A stretch of DNA of 64,000 nt from Nonomuraea angiospora (GCF_014873145.1 NZ_JADBEK010000001.1:8060001-8124000); one strand, 5' to 3'; counted from the stretch's first letter, positions 16,439 through 25,652 are shown. Numbers and translations are program-made. Notes: generated from the letters alone by a model not told the origin.

Positions 16439-17104
16439 ATGGTCCCGAGCATCCCGGTCAGCGTCGACCTGGTCGTGCTCACCGTGCGAAACCACGCCCT
16501 GAGCGCCCTGGTGTGGCGCCGTGACAACCCCCCGTTCCTCCGCCGCTGGTCCCTGTCCGGCGGCTTCATCCAGCTCGACGAGGACCTTCCGGCCGCCGCC
16601 CACCGCATCCTCGCCGAACGGGCCGGCCTGCCGGGCGCGCCGGTCCACCTGGAGCAGCTCCAGACGTACGGCTACCCCGACCGCGACCCTCGCCAGCGCG
16701 TCCTGAGCGTCGCCTACCTGGGCCTGGCCCCCGACCTGCCGGCCTCGGAGAAGGCCCACATGAGCTGGCAGCCGGTCGACTCGCTCACGGTGATGGCCTT
16801 CGACCACCGCCGCATCATGCAGGACGGGATCGAGCGGGCGCGGGCCAAGCTGGAGTACACCCCGCTGGGGGCGGCCTTCTGCCCGCCGGAGTTCACGGTG
16901 GCGGACCTGCGCCGCGTGTACGAGATCGTCTGGGGCCGGTCCCTGGACCCGCGCAACTTCCACCGGAAGGTCACCAAGGCCGAGGGCTTCCTGGTGGAGA
17001 CGGGCGCCACCACGACCAGGGACGGGGGCCGCCCGGCCAAGCTCTACCGCCGCGGCCCCGCCGAGCTCCTTCACCCGCCGATGCTGCGCAGCCTCAAGGA
17101 GTAG
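16439..17104 (+). CDS. NrtR-like regulator: degenerate Nudix domain plus winged helix
   Basis: A 221-residue protein. Residues about 5-140 are a Nudix fold whose box reads GGFIQLDEDLPAAAHRILAE: the glycines remain but the REUXEE core is reduced to RILAER, losing the metal-binding glutamates. Residues about 145-215 (FTVADLRRVYEIVWG, NFHRKVTKAEGFL, GRPAKLYR) match the C-terminal winged helix of NrtR regulators, which bind ADP-ribose and control NAD metabolism or sugar genes. So it is probably a DNA-binding sensor, not a hydrolase. No NAD or pentose genes adjoin it here, so its targets are unknown. Its 3' end overlaps the convergent GNAT gene by 11 bp. Confidence 0.8.
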   Translation: MVPSIPVSVDLVVLTVRNHALSALVWRRDNPPFLRRWSLSGGFIQLDEDLPAAAHRILAERAGLPGAPVHLEQLQTYGYPDRDPRQRVLSVAYLGLAPDLPASEKAHMSWQPVDSLTVMAFDHRRIMQDGIERARAKLEYTPLGAAFCPPEFTVADLRRVYEIVWGRSLDPRNFHRKVTKAEGFLVETGATTTRDGGRPAKLYRRGPAELLHPPMLRSLKE

Positions 17105-17750
17105 GGCTCCTCAGCACGGCGGCGGTCATGGGGGTGTGCAGGCTCCAGCCGAGGGTCTCGTAGAGGGCCTGGCCCTCCGCCGTGGCCACCAGCACGCCCG
17201 TGCGCGCCCCCATCGACGCCGCCGTGCTCGCCAGCGTCCGCATGATCACGGTGCCGAGCCCGCGGCGGCGGTGGTTGCCCGCGGTCTCCACCTGGTCCAC
17301 CACGGCCGTGCGGCCCGCCAGGGCGAACTGGCCCCTGGCGGCGACCTCGCCCGCGGCCGTCAGCAGGCGGGCCGCCGTGACCCCGGCGCGGGTCGTGACG
17401 GCCAGCGTGTAGCCGGGGGGAGCAGGGAAGGCCCCGCGGGCCAGGGGTGCCGTCATCATGAACTCCGGGTCCTGGACCGCCCACCGCTCCGGCAGGAAGG
17501 GGCTGACGTCCGCGGCGGAGGCGCACAGCTTCAGCCAGGTCCCGGGCGTCATGACGGTGTCGGTCAGGCGGTGGAGGGTCTCCGGCGTCGGAGTGGCGAC
17601 GATGTGGCGGGCCACGTGGCCGGGCAGGCCCACGTCCACCCGCAGGCCCCACGGCACCGGCACGGGTCGGGGGGCGTTGCGGGAGATCACCCAGCCGTCC
17701 ACCCAGGCCCGAACTGTTGCGGTATGGGCAGTTATGAGAACCTCCGTCAT
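17094..17750 (-). CDS. GNAT-family N-acetyltransferase
   Basis: A 218-residue protein. The acetyl-CoA-binding motif A lies near residues 155-175 (HRRRGLGTVIM, the R/Q-x-x-G-x-G pattern) and motif B near 195-205 (ALYETLGW). The N-terminal half has no recognisable family. The acceptor substrate cannot be predicted. The start ATG lies seven bases after a TAAGCT hexamer and lacks a ribosome site. Confidence 0.8.
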   Translation of the reverse strand: MTEVLITAHTATVRAWVDGWVISRNAPRPVPVPWGLRVDVGLPGHVARHIVATPTPETLHRLTDTVMTPGTWLKLCASAADVSPFLPERWAVQDPEFMMTAPLARGAFPAPPGYTLAVTTRAGVTAARLLTAAGEVAARGQFALAGRTAVVDQVETAGNHRRRGLGTVIMRTLASTAASMGARTGVLVATAEGQALYETLGWSLHTPMTAAVLRSPTP

Positions 17751-17757
17751 GATGTCC

Positions 17758-17763
17758 AGCTTA
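17758..17763 (-). promoter_or_regulatory. -10 hexamer for a leaderless GNAT transcript
   Basis: On the minus strand TAAGCT ends seven bases before the ATG at 17750. The identical hexamer and spacing occur before pyrE (49540-49545). Confidence 0.45.
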
Positions 17764-17846
17764 TGGTCTGCCCTCCACCGCCTACCGGGGCGTAGCAGGA
17801 TAAAAAGGACACGGCGTGGCGCTGTCGAGTCGTGACCCGGGCCAGG

Positions 17847-17852
17847 TAGGGT
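17847..17852 (+). promoter_or_regulatory. -10 hexamer for a leaderless GDPD transcript
   Basis: TAGGGT ends seven bases before the GTG start at 17860, with no ribosome site between. Confidence 0.45.
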
Positions 17853-17859
17853 CCCCGGT

Positions 17860-18765
17860 GTGCGCGTTGAGATACATGGTCACAGGGGAGCTCGTGGCCT
17901 CTGGCCGGAGAACACCCTGCCGGGGATGAGCCGCACGATGGAGCTCGGCGTCCACGCGCTCGAGCTCGACGTGGCCCTCACCGCCGATCGGCGGCTCGTG
18001 CTCACGCACGACCTCACGGTCTCCGCCGTGACCAGTGCCGACCGGCGGCCGCTCAGGGCCGACGATCCGCTCTACCCCTATGTCGGCAAGCCGATCAACG
18101 CCCTCACGCTGGCGCAGCTGCGCACGCTCGACGTGGGCGTGCGGCTGCCGCGCCACCCCGACGACCCGTTCGCGCTGACGCAGGTCGCCATGCCCGAGAC
18201 CAGGATGCCGACGCTCGGCGCGGTGCTGGGGCTGGTGAACGCCTACGAGGCGGAGGGCGTGCGCCTGCACGTCGAGCTGAAGTCCGACCCCACCAGGCCC
18301 CACCTGACGGCCGACCCCGAGCTGTTCACCGAGCTGGTCGTCGAGGAGCTCGACCGGCACGGCCGGCTGGACAACGTGGCCATCCTGAGCTTCGACTGGC
18401 GGATCATCACCCACGCCGCCGGGCTCGCCCCGGGCGCGCGGCGCTTCGCGCTGATCGAGCTGGACACCCTCCACTGGCACGACGGCCTGGGCGACGACAT
18501 CCCCGCCGCCGCGCGCGACGCCGGGGCGACCACGCTCTCGCCCGAGCACGTCATGGTGGACGAGGCGCTGATGGCCCAGGCCCGCGCCGCCGGTCTCGAC
18601 GTGGCGGTCTGGACCGTCAACGAGACCGGCCTGGCGGCGAGAATGCTGGACCTGGGAGTGGCCGGGATCGTCACCGACTATCCCGATCGGATGCGGGAGC
18701 TCTGGCGGGAGCGGGGGATGGAGCTGCCCGAGCCCGTCGGCCCGCTGAAGCCGGTGGGGGTCTAG
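17860..18765 (+). CDS. Glycerophosphodiester phosphodiesterase family protein
   Basis: A 301-residue TIM-barrel enzyme that cleaves glycerophosphodiesters to glycerol 3-phosphate and an alcohol. The N-terminal HGHRGARGLWPENTL holds the catalytic His and the Arg and Glu ligands. ELDVALTADRRLVLTHD supplies the next metal ligands, and the end shows VAVWTVNE and GIVTDYPD. No signal peptide, so it is cytoplasmic. It ends overlapping the convergent corA stop by 4 bp. Confidence 0.9.
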   Translation: MRVEIHGHRGARGLWPENTLPGMSRTMELGVHALELDVALTADRRLVLTHDLTVSAVTSADRRPLRADDPLYPYVGKPINALTLAQLRTLDVGVRLPRHPDDPFALTQVAMPETRMPTLGAVLGLVNAYEAEGVRLHVELKSDPTRPHLTADPELFTELVVEELDRHGRLDNVAILSFDWRIITHAAGLAPGARRFALIELDTLHWHDGLGDDIPAAARDAGATTLSPEHVMVDEALMAQARAAGLDVAVWTVNETGLAARMLDLGVAGIVTDYPDRMRELWRERGMELPEPVGPLKPVGV

Positions 18766-19871
18766 AGCCAGCCGTTCCTGCGGAAGCCCCGATGGAGGAA
18801 CACGCAGGCGGTGACCATGACGCCCAGCACCGCGGGGTAGCCCCAGACGGAGTGGAGCTCCGGCATGAAGTCGAAGTTCATGCCGTAGATGCCGGCGATC
18901 ATGGTGGGCACGGCCAGTATGGCGACCCAGGACGAGATCTTGCGCATGTCCTCGTTGGCCAGGGCGTTCGAGCGGGCCAGGGCGGCCTGCAGGATCGAGC
19001 TGCACAGCTCGTTGGAGGCCTCCACCTGCTCGCAGACCCGGGAGAGGTGGTCGCCGACGTCGCGGAAGTATTCGCGCATGTCCGAGGGGATGACGCGACG
19101 CTGCGGCAGCGCGGCCATGGGGGACTGCAGCGGGGTGATGGCCCGCTTCATCTCCAGCATCTCCCGCTTGAGCTGGTAGATCCGGTTGATGTCGCGGGAG
19201 CTGACGTCGGCGAAGACCGTCGCCTCGACCTCTTCGAGCTCCAGTTGCATGAGGTCGGCGACCTGGAGGTACTGGTCGACGACGTGGTCGGAGATGGCGT
19301 GCAGGACGCCGGCGGGGCCGCGGTTCATCAGCTTGGGCTTGTCCTCGAGGCGCTCGCGGACCACGGCGAGCGGACAGTGGTCGCCGTGCCGCACCGTCAC
19401 CACGAAGTCAGGGCCGAGGAACACCATGATCTCGCCGGCGGCGATGATCTCGCTGGTGGCGGTCAGCTCGTCGTGGTCGAGGTAGGCGATGGTCTTGAGC
19501 ACCATGAACAGCGACTCGCCGTACCGCTCGACCTTCGGGCGCTGATGGGCCTTGACCGCGTCCTCGACGGACAGCGGGTGCAGGCCGAACACCTCGGACA
19601 GCCACTCGACCTCGGGGGCCTCGGGCTCATGGAGCCCCACCCAGACGAACGCGTTGGCGCCCTCGGACTCCTTGTTGCGCTCGCGGACGAGGTCGAGCGC
19701 CTCGACGATGCCGGTGGAGGCGACCTTCTTGCCCTGGACGTAGGCGCCGTACTCGACGATGGAGTCGACGGGGGGCACGCACATGTCACGCACCGGCTCG
19801 GCGAGCTGGAGCGCGGTGCGCGTCGTAAGAGGGTGACGGTTGATGCGACGGAAAAGCGTGGACGAGCGCAT
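18762..19871 (-). CDS. corA: CorA-type magnesium/cobalt transporter
   Basis: A 369-residue membrane protein with a large acidic cytoplasmic N-terminal funnel and two C-terminal helices. The pore signature GMN is present in IAGIYGMNFDF at the end of the first helix, and the second helix precedes a basic tail (HRGFRRNGWL). CorA pentamers import Mg2+ and sometimes Co2+ or Ni2+ down the membrane potential. An AAAGGGA ribosome site lies before the ATG. No magnesium riboswitch was found in the 353-nt upstream gap. Confidence 0.93.
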   Translation of the reverse strand: MRSSTLFRRINRHPLTTRTALQLAEPVRDMCVPPVDSIVEYGAYVQGKKVASTGIVEALDLVRERNKESEGANAFVWVGLHEPEAPEVEWLSEVFGLHPLSVEDAVKAHQRPKVERYGESLFMVLKTIAYLDHDELTATSEIIAAGEIMVFLGPDFVVTVRHGDHCPLAVVRERLEDKPKLMNRGPAGVLHAISDHVVDQYLQVADLMQLELEEVEATVFADVSSRDINRIYQLKREMLEMKRAITPLQSPMAALPQRRVIPSDMREYFRDVGDHLSRVCEQVEASNELCSSILQAALARSNALANEDMRKISSWVAILAVPTMIAGIYGMNFDFMPELHSVWGYPAVLGVMVTACVFLHRGFRRNGWL

Positions 19872-19986
19872 GGCAGTCCCTTTCCGCCCGACCTGGCACG
19901 CTCCACGCGCGATGAAACTTCACCTCACAGAATGCGTGGAGGCACGATCAGGCTGCCGGATTGGAGTGGTCGGGGGTATACGGGGT

Positions 19987-20006
19987 GTACGTGAGCGAGC
20001 ACGTAC
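19987..20006. promoter_or_regulatory. Perfect inverted repeat between corA and purD
   Basis: GTACGTG and CACGTAC are 7-bp perfect arms with a 6-nt loop (AGCGAG), in the divergent corA/purD promoter region. It could be an operator or an RNA hairpin. Confidence 0.4.
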
Positions 20007-20211
20007 TGCTGGGATCACCAGGATTCATCCCGGACCACCTCCAATCACATTGGGACGCCGCGAAGCCGCCCTAACTTACCACGGCCGGGTGAACTTCTTT
20101 GACGATACTCGCCAGGACCGTCTCGACTCAGGTAGAACTCCACAAAGTTATGGCCCTATTCCGGCGATTGGTGTGGCCGAGGCCCCAGCCTGTGCCTGGC
20201 TGCGGGCCTGC

Positions 20212-20217
20212 GACAAT
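20212..20217 (+). promoter_or_regulatory. -10 hexamer for a leaderless purD transcript
   Basis: GACAAT ends seven bases before the GTG at 20225. The nearby in-frame ATG at 20216 would overlap this element, which favours the GTG start. Confidence 0.4.
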
Positions 20218-20224
20218 GGACCTC

Positions 20225-21439
20225 GTGCGCGTTCTAGTCATTGGTTCCGGAGGGCGTGAGCACGCCCTGTGCCGTTCCCTCAGCCTCGATCCCCAGGTCA
20301 GCGAGCTCCACTGCGCCCCGGGCAACCCGGGCATCGAGCAGGTCGCGGCCCTTCATCCCGTCGATCCGCTCGACCCCGGGCAGGTGGCCGAGCTGGCCGT
20401 GCGGCTGCGGGTCGATCTCGTGGTCGTGGGGCCGGAGGCGCCGCTCGTCGCGGGGGTGTCCGACGCGGTGCGCGACGCGGGCATCGCGTGCTTCGGGCCG
20501 TCGCGGGACGCCGCCATGATCGAGGGCTCCAAGACCTTCGCCAAGGAGGTCATGACGGCGGCCGACGTGCCGACCGCGCGGGCCAGGACGTGCGTCACCG
20601 AGGAGGAGGCGGCCGCCGCGCTCGACGAGTTCGGGGCCCCCTACGTGGTCAAGGACGACGGGCTGGCGGCCGGCAAGGGCGTGGTCGTCACCGGCGACCG
20701 GGACAAGGCCCTCGCGCACGCGCGGGCGTGCGAGCGGGTGGTGATCGAGGAGTTCCTCGACGGGCCGGAGGTGTCGCTGTTCGCGCTGTGCGACGGCAGC
20801 ACGGCGGTGCCGCTGCAGCTCGCCCAGGACTTCAAGCGGGCCTATGACGGCGACCAGGGCCCCAACACCGGTGGCATGGGCGCCTACACGCCGCTGCCGT
20901 GGGCGCCCGACGGGCTGACCGAGCAGGTCATGCGGGAGGTCGTGCACCCGACGATCGGCGAGCTGACCCGGCGCGGGCTGCCCTACCAGGGCGTGCTCTA
21001 CGTGGGGCTGGCGCTGACCTCCAAGGGGCCGAAGGTCGTGGAGTTCAACGCGCGCTTCGGCGACCCGGAGACGGAGGTGCTGCTCGACCGGCTGGAGACG
21101 CCGCTGGGCGGGCTGCTGATGGCGTGCGCCACGGGTGAGCTGGGGCTCGACCCGGTGTTCAAGGACGGCTCGGCCGTGACCGTGGTGATCGCCTCCGAGG
21201 GCTACCCCGAGGCGCCGGTCAAGGGCGACGTGATCACGGGGCTGCGGGAGACCGGCGACGCGTACGTGCTGCACGCCGGGACCGCGCGGCAGGGCGACGA
21301 CGTGGTCTCCGCCGGCGGGCGGGTGCTCGCCGTCGTCGGCCACGGGCCCGACCAGGAGAGCGCGCGCCGGGCGGCCTATGACCTCGTCGATCGGATCGAG
21401 CTGCGCGGCTCCCACCACAGGACGGACATCGCCCGATGA
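20225..21439 (+). CDS. purD: Phosphoribosylamine-glycine ligase
   Basis: A 404-residue ATP-grasp enzyme of purine synthesis that joins phosphoribosylamine and glycine to form GAR. The N-terminus [27 protein letters not shown], the ATP-grasp core ([15 protein letters not shown]), [21 protein letters not shown], and [13 protein letters not shown] are all present. The GTG start gives the family's usual [10 protein letters not shown] opening; an in-frame ATG nine bases upstream is the alternative. The stop overlaps the purC start as ATGA, so the two are translationally coupled. Confidence 0.95.
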   Translation: MRVLVIGSGGREHALCRSLSLDPQVSELHCAPGNPGIEQVAALHPVDPLDPGQVAELAVRLRVDLVVVGPEAPLVAGVSDAVRDAGIACFGPSRDAAMIEGSKTFAKEVMTAADVPTARARTCVTEEEAAAALDEFGAPYVVKDDGLAAGKGVVVTGDRDKALAHARACERVVIEEFLDGPEVSLFALCDGSTAVPLQLAQDFKRAYDGDQGPNTGGMGAYTPLPWAPDGLTEQVMREVVHPTIGELTRRGLPYQGVLYVGLALTSKGPKVVEFNARFGDPETEVLLDRLETPLGGLLMACATGELGLDPVFKDGSAVTVVIASEGYPEAPVKGDVITGLRETGDAYVLHAGTARQGDDVVSAGGRVLAVVGHGPDQESARRAAYDLVDRIELRGSHHRTDIAR

Positions 21440-22272
21440 AGCACGTGCACTCCGGCAAGGTACGCGACCTCTACCGGACCGACGACGGCAAGCTGCTGAT
21501 GGTCGCCTCCGACCGCCTGTCGGCCTTCGACTACGTGCTGGAGCCGGAGATCCCCGACAAAGGGGCCATCCTCACGCAGATGTCGTTGTGGTGGTTCGAC
21601 CAGCTCAAGGACATCGTGCCCAACCACATCCTGGGCCAGGGCGACGACTCCCGCAGCGTGCTGTGCAAGCCGCTGACGATGGTGCAGGTCGAGTGCGTGG
21701 CGCGGGGCTACCTCACCGGCGGCGGCCTGAACGAGTACCGCGCCGACGGCACGGTCTCCGGGGTCCGGTTGCCGGCCGGGCTCGAGGACGGCTCCCGGTT
21801 GCCCGAGCCGATCTTCACGCCGTCCACCAAGGCGCCCATGGGGCAGCACGACGAGCCGATCTCCTACGAGCAGGTCGTCCAGGAGGTCGGCAAGGAGACC
21901 GCCGAGGAGCTGCGGCGGATCACCCTGGCCGTCTACGCGCGCGGCGCGGAGATCGCCGCGGAACGCGGCATCATCGTGGCCGACACCAAGATCGAGCTCG
22001 GCTGGGACGCCGACGGGGTGCTGACCCTGGGCGACGAGGTGCTGACCCCCGACTCGTCGCGGTTCTGGCCGGCCGACGAGTGGCGGCCGGGCCGCGCGCA
22101 GCCCTCATTCGATAAGCAATTTGTACGTGATTGGCTGCTATCGCCCGAATCCGGATGGGACAAATCCTCCGGAAACCCCCCACCTGCGCTTCCCGACCAC
22201 ATCGTGGAGCGCACGAGGCAGCGATACCTAGAAGCATATGAGCGCATCACGGGGGCTTCCTTTAGCGGATGA
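21436..22272 (+). CDS. purC: Phosphoribosylaminoimidazole-succinocarboxamide synthase
   Basis: A 278-residue SAICAR synthetase that couples aspartate to CAIR using ATP. Visible motifs: HSGKVRDLYR, ASDRLSAFDYVLEPEIPDKG, VECVARGYLTGGG, DTKIELGWD, and the C-terminal FDKQFVRDWL. The length is that of the monofunctional bacterial-fungal type. It starts within the purD stop codon. No purF, purL or purM lies in the window. Confidence 0.95.
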   Translation: MKHVHSGKVRDLYRTDDGKLLMVASDRLSAFDYVLEPEIPDKGAILTQMSLWWFDQLKDIVPNHILGQGDDSRSVLCKPLTMVQVECVARGYLTGGGLNEYRADGTVSGVRLPAGLEDGSRLPEPIFTPSTKAPMGQHDEPISYEQVVQEVGKETAEELRRITLAVYARGAEIAAERGIIVADTKIELGWDADGVLTLGDEVLTPDSSRFWPADEWRPGRAQPSFDKQFVRDWLLSPESGWDKSSGNPPPALPDHIVERTRQRYLEAYERITGASFSG

Positions 22273-22349
22273 TTCGGCTGGGCCAGTTGGTGTTACCGAC
22301 TACTGTTGGCCCGATCGAGCCTGACCGTTGATTTCAAGGAGCCGCACGA

Positions 22350-23615
22350 ATGGTCCGTTACCGCGTGCGCGGTGGCAACGCACTGCGTGGAACCGCGTTC
22401 ATCCAGGGCGCGAAGAACGCCGTGCTCCCCATGATCGGTGCGGCTCTGCTCGCCGCCAGGGGCCGCACCGTTCTACGCAATGTGCCGATCATCGAGGACG
22501 TCCGCCGCGCGGTCGAGCTGGCCGAGGCGGTCGGCGCGTACGTCGAGCTGCACGAGTCCGAGCGCACGCTGGTCATCGACGCCTCCAGGCTGACCAGCGC
22601 CGTTCTGCCGGCAGAGATCGCCAGGCGCTTCCGCGGTTCCGTCCTGTTCACCCCCGCCCTGCTCCACCGGCTGGGCGAGGCCATCATCGAGGGCATCGGC
22701 GGCTGCAACCTCGGCAGCCGCAACCTCGACTTCCACTACCTCGGCTACAAGCGGCTGGGCGCGCTCGTGGACGAGGGCGAGACCGTCATCCACGTCAAGG
22801 CGTCCGGCCTGACCGGCGCGACCCTCTACCTCGACACCCCGTCGCACACCGGCACCGAGAACCTCATCATGGCCGCCGCCCTGGCCAAGGGCACCACCGT
22901 GATCGAGAACGCGGCCCTGGAGCCCGAGGTGCTCGACGTCATCGACATGCTGACCAAGATGGGCGCGCGGATCAGTGGCGGCGGCACCGGGTTCATCACC
23001 GTGGAGGGCGTGGAGGAGCTGCACGCCGTCGAGCACACGGTGATGCCCGACCGGCTCGACGCGGGCGTGTTCGCGATGGCCGCGGCGATCACCGGGGGCG
23101 AGCTGAGCCTCGTGGGCACGGGCCTCGATCTCGGGGTCGTGCGCTACAAGCTGGAGCAGATGGGCGTCGAGTTCGCCCGGCAGGGCGCCGTCCTGCACGT
23201 GCGGTGCGAGGGCCCGCTGCGCCCGATCAACATCATCACCGACACCTACCCCGGCTTCGCCACCGACCTGCAGTCGCCGATGATGACCGTCGCGGCGCTC
23301 GCCGACGGCACCAGCTACATTCACGAGCGCATTTTCGACGGCAGGTTCGCGCTGGCCGGAGAGCTGAACAAGATGGGCGCCAACGTCGAGGTCGAGGGCA
23401 GCCGGGCCATCGTGCGCGGCCGCACGCCGCTGATCGGCACCCAGGTGACGGCCCACGACCTCCGCTCCGGCATCGCCCTGGTGCTCGCCGGCCTCGCCGC
23501 CGAGGGCGAGACCCACATCGACTCCGGATACCTCATCGATCGCGGCCACGCGCATCTCGCCGCCCGAATGCGCGCTCTCGGTGCGGACATTACACGAGAG
23601 ATTTCAGAGCGCTAA
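22350..23615 (+). CDS. murA: UDP-N-acetylglucosamine 1-carboxyvinyltransferase (MurA-type EPSP-fold enzyme)
   Basis: A 421-residue cytoplasmic enzyme transferring enolpyruvate to UDP-GlcNAc, the first committed step of peptidoglycan synthesis. GAKNAVLPM carries the active-site Lys-Asn pair, and [13 protein letters not shown] carries the catalytic Cys loop, so the Cys-to-Asp change that gives fosfomycin resistance is absent. The loop differs from E. coli (GARPVD becomes GSRNLD), and DRIETGTF is DRLDAGVF. Actinomycetes often have two such genes, so this may be the second paralogue. GGAG precedes the ATG. It lies 77 nt after purC and may be in the same transcript. Confidence 0.88.
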   Translation: MVRYRVRGGNALRGTAFIQGAKNAVLPMIGAALLAARGRTVLRNVPIIEDVRRAVELAEAVGAYVELHESERTLVIDASRLTSAVLPAEIARRFRGSVLFTPALLHRLGEAIIEGIGGCNLGSRNLDFHYLGYKRLGALVDEGETVIHVKASGLTGATLYLDTPSHTGTENLIMAAALAKGTTVIENAALEPEVLDVIDMLTKMGARISGGGTGFITVEGVEELHAVEHTVMPDRLDAGVFAMAAAITGGELSLVGTGLDLGVVRYKLEQMGVEFARQGAVLHVRCEGPLRPINIITDTYPGFATDLQSPMMTVAALADGTSYIHERIFDGRFALAGELNKMGANVEVEGSRAIVRGRTPLIGTQVTAHDLRSGIALVLAGLAAEGETHIDSGYLIDRGHAHLAARMRALGADITREISER

Positions 23616-23674
23616 AAAACGCCAGAAAAACCTCGTTGAGCTGCTAGGACATCTTGTCGGGCGGTCAACCTGAA

Positions 23675-23693
23675 CGACTTTCCGGAAAAGTCG
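23675..23693 (+). terminator. Hairpin downstream of murA
   Basis: CGACTTT and AAAGTCG make a perfect 7-bp stem around CCGGA, 60 nt after the murA stop. There is no T-run. It could be a weak terminator or an operator of the next gene. Confidence 0.4.
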
Positions 23694-23756
23694 GGCGTGA
23701 CATTACGGCCCCCGCGAGCGATCGTTCCAAAAGAGAGCACTGCAACGGACGGCAGG

Positions 23757-25106
23757 ATGGGACGAACATTGGTCGAGAGGGCCGAAGAAACTCCCCGAGT
23801 GTCACGCCCGGGCGCTATGACACCGGACCTCACCATCGGCGTGGTCGGACCCCACGACCTGGTCGAGCGAGTCATGCTGATGGGTCATGCCGCGGCTCCG
23901 CTGCCGTGTCGCCTGGTCGCGGCCGCATACCGCGACGAACAGGAGGCGCCCGACAAGGTGACGCGGCTCGGACCCGGAGTCGACGCATGCTTGTTCGCCA
24001 GCCCGGTCCCTTATGACCTGGCCAGGCGTTCCGGTGTGCTGACGATGCCGGCGACGTACGTCCAACTCGGCGGAGCAGCATTGGTGGCGGCGTTGGCCAA
24101 GGCCGCGCTGGACACTCGGATCGACCCCCAGCGGGTCAGCATCGATGTGGTGAGCAGGGCAGATGTCGAGGAGGCGTACACCGACCTCGGCATCCCCGCG
24201 ACGGACGTGCACAGCCGCGACGAGCCGGGTGCGACCGGCACGATCGCGGCCTACCACGAACGTCTGGCCAGGCAGGGTGCCACCTCGGGGGCGCTGACGT
24301 GCCTGCCCGCGGTGGCCGAGCGCCTGCACGCCGCGGGCGTGCCGGTCATCAGGATCAGGCCGACCTCGGGGGCGGTCCGCACGGCGCTGCACACCGCGGC
24401 GCTGCTGGGGGCACACCACCGGCTGGAGGAGTCACAGCTCACCGTGGTGCTGGTGGAGGTGCCGACGCTGCGCGAACCCGTGCGCCGCGCGGCACCCCGC
24501 TACTGGCGCGACGAGCTGCGGCTGTCGCTGCACCGGCTCCTGGTCCAGGAGGCGAACCGGATCAACGCCACCGTCTGGCCCATCGACGATCACAGCTATC
24601 TGGTTACCGCTACCAGGGGCTCGATCGCGGCGGCGACGGACGGGTTCAGGGTGTTGCCGTTCGCGGCCAGGATCAGGGACGAGCTGGGACTGGCGGTCGA
24701 GGTCGGCGTGGGCATGGGTCGCACGACGCATGACGCGGAGTCGCACGCCCGGGCGGCACTGGCCCGCACGCAGGCGGGCAAACAGGCACAGGGATTCGCG
24801 GTGGATCGCGAGGGGCGGGCGCTGATCCCGGCCCCGCGGATGCCACCGACCGGGTCCAACGCACTCAAACCGAAGGGAGTGGAAGTACTGGCCCGGCTGG
24901 CGGCCAAGCTCGAAGGCGGAGACACCGTGGTGGACGCCGAGGGCGCGGGCAAGATGCTGGGAGTGACGCCGCGTACGGCTCGAAGGTTGCTGCGCACGTT
25001 GGTTGACGAGGGACTCGCGTGGCCGCTACCGCCGAACCGCACACCGCAGCCTGGCCGTCCGCGCCAGCTGTACCGGCTGATCGTGGAGAAGCTCGGGCCC
25101 CGATGA
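23757..25106 (+). CDS. Putative transcriptional regulator: sensor domain, GGDEF-like domain, winged helix
   Basis: A 449-residue soluble protein that I cannot assign to a named family. It starts with a ligand-domain-like segment (TIGVVGPHDLVERVMLMG) and a middle alpha/beta region. At about 285-365 comes a ferredoxin-like stretch resembling degenerate GGDEF or GTP-cyclohydrolase-III domains (VEVGVGMGRTTHDAESHARAAL). The C-terminus is a winged helix (GKMLGVTPRTARRLLRTLVDEGL, then GRPRQLYRL). A paralogue of the same layout lies at 33523-34845. The start is uncertain: ATG 23757 has a weak GGCAGG directly upstream, and ATG 23817 would start just before the conserved region. A GC hairpin follows the stop. 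Confidence 0.65.
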   Translation: MGRTLVERAEETPRVSRPGAMTPDLTIGVVGPHDLVERVMLMGHAAAPLPCRLVAAAYRDEQEAPDKVTRLGPGVDACLFASPVPYDLARRSGVLTMPATYVQLGGAALVAALAKAALDTRIDPQRVSIDVVSRADVEEAYTDLGIPATDVHSRDEPGATGTIAAYHERLARQGATSGALTCLPAVAERLHAAGVPVIRIRPTSGAVRTALHTAALLGAHHRLEESQLTVVLVEVPTLREPVRRAAPRYWRDELRLSLHRLLVQEANRINATVWPIDDHSYLVTATRGSIAAATDGFRVLPFAARIRDELGLAVEVGVGMGRTTHDAESHARAALARTQAGKQAQGFAVDREGRALIPAPRMPPTGSNALKPKGVEVLARLAAKLEGGDTVVDAEGAGKMLGVTPRTARRLLRTLVDEGLAWPLPPNRTPQPGRPRQLYRLIVEKLGPR

Positions 25107-25126
25107 GGGTCCGGGACTGAGCGTTT

Positions 25127-25152
25127 CGGTGCCGGGCCGCCTCTCGGCACCG
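25127..25152 (+). terminator. GC-rich hairpin after the regulator gene
   Basis: CGGTGCCG and CGGCACCG form a perfect 8-bp stem with a 10-nt loop, 20 nt after the stop at 25106. No T-run follows. Confidence 0.55.
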
Positions 25153-25333
25153 AGCGTCACGGGCGTGGTCCGCGCCCGCGGGGCACTTCGTGCTGCCCGC
25201 CGTACGGGCCTGAGGCGTCTTTTGAGGCTGGAAACGCTCCCGGGGCTGGTCTGGTGCCCGGCGGGGAGTCGCCGCCCCTCTGTGTGCATTACGGAGTCGT
25301 GTGTGACTGTTGAGGGCTTTCGTATGACCTGGG

Positions 25334-25428
25334 GAACAGGATGGCATTGACAATCGGTGTCATCTTTGCGAACTCACGCATTGACTCTTGTGAACTCATT
25401 GGTTGACCCGTGTAGATCCGGGTATGTT
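25334..25428. repeat. Operator-like tandem repeats with 22-bp period
   Basis: GAACTCA at 25370-25376 and 25392-25398 and TTGAC at 25381-25385 and 25403-25407 repeat with an exact 22-bp period (two helical turns). A diverged copy (GAACAGG 25334, TTGACA 25347) precedes them. A TATGTT hexamer at 25423-25428 could be a -10 element, with TTGGTT (25399) 18 nt upstream. Such phasing suggests regulator binding. Confidence 0.5.
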
Positions 25429-25652
25429 CTCCAGTGCCCCCGATCGACGGGATTCGGACGGGGGCGCCAATTCTTTGAGGCGTCGGTCTTCCGCCCCCGC
25501 GCGCGTTCTGGCTGTGTGTTTCTGGCCGAGGTGCCGCGGTTTCGTCCAACACCACGTGGCTCGGCGCGTTTCCGCAGGTCGGAGGCTTGGAGCCGTGGTA
25601 GGGAAGCGGCCGGTTTCGGGCTGGTCCGCCCGGCGTTGCGGGCCGTGCGCCG

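Larger units (their letters stand above)
19872..20224. other. Divergent intergenic region between corA and purD (353 nt)
   Basis: No convincing gene. It holds the corA ribosome site at the left, the inverted repeat at 19987-20006, a TTGACG hexamer at 20099 without a well-spaced -10, and the purD -10 element at the right end. Short open frames crossing it lack ribosome sites and family features. Confidence 0.5.
25107..25652. other. Convergent intergenic region with tandem repeats (546 nt)
   Basis: It lies between the 3' ends of two convergent genes yet contains a hairpin (25127-25152), spaced direct repeats (25334-25428) and promoter-like hexamers. The open frames in it lack ribosome sites and family features. 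A small RNA or very short gene is possible; none is called. Confidence 0.4.

Noticed and set aside
19872..20224. Magnesium riboswitch before corA
   Set aside because: The conserved M-box segments are not present, and corA has an ordinary ribosome site close to its start.
22350..23615. Fosfomycin-resistant MurA (Cys to Asp)
   Set aside because: The active-site loop reads GGCNLG, so the cysteine is present.
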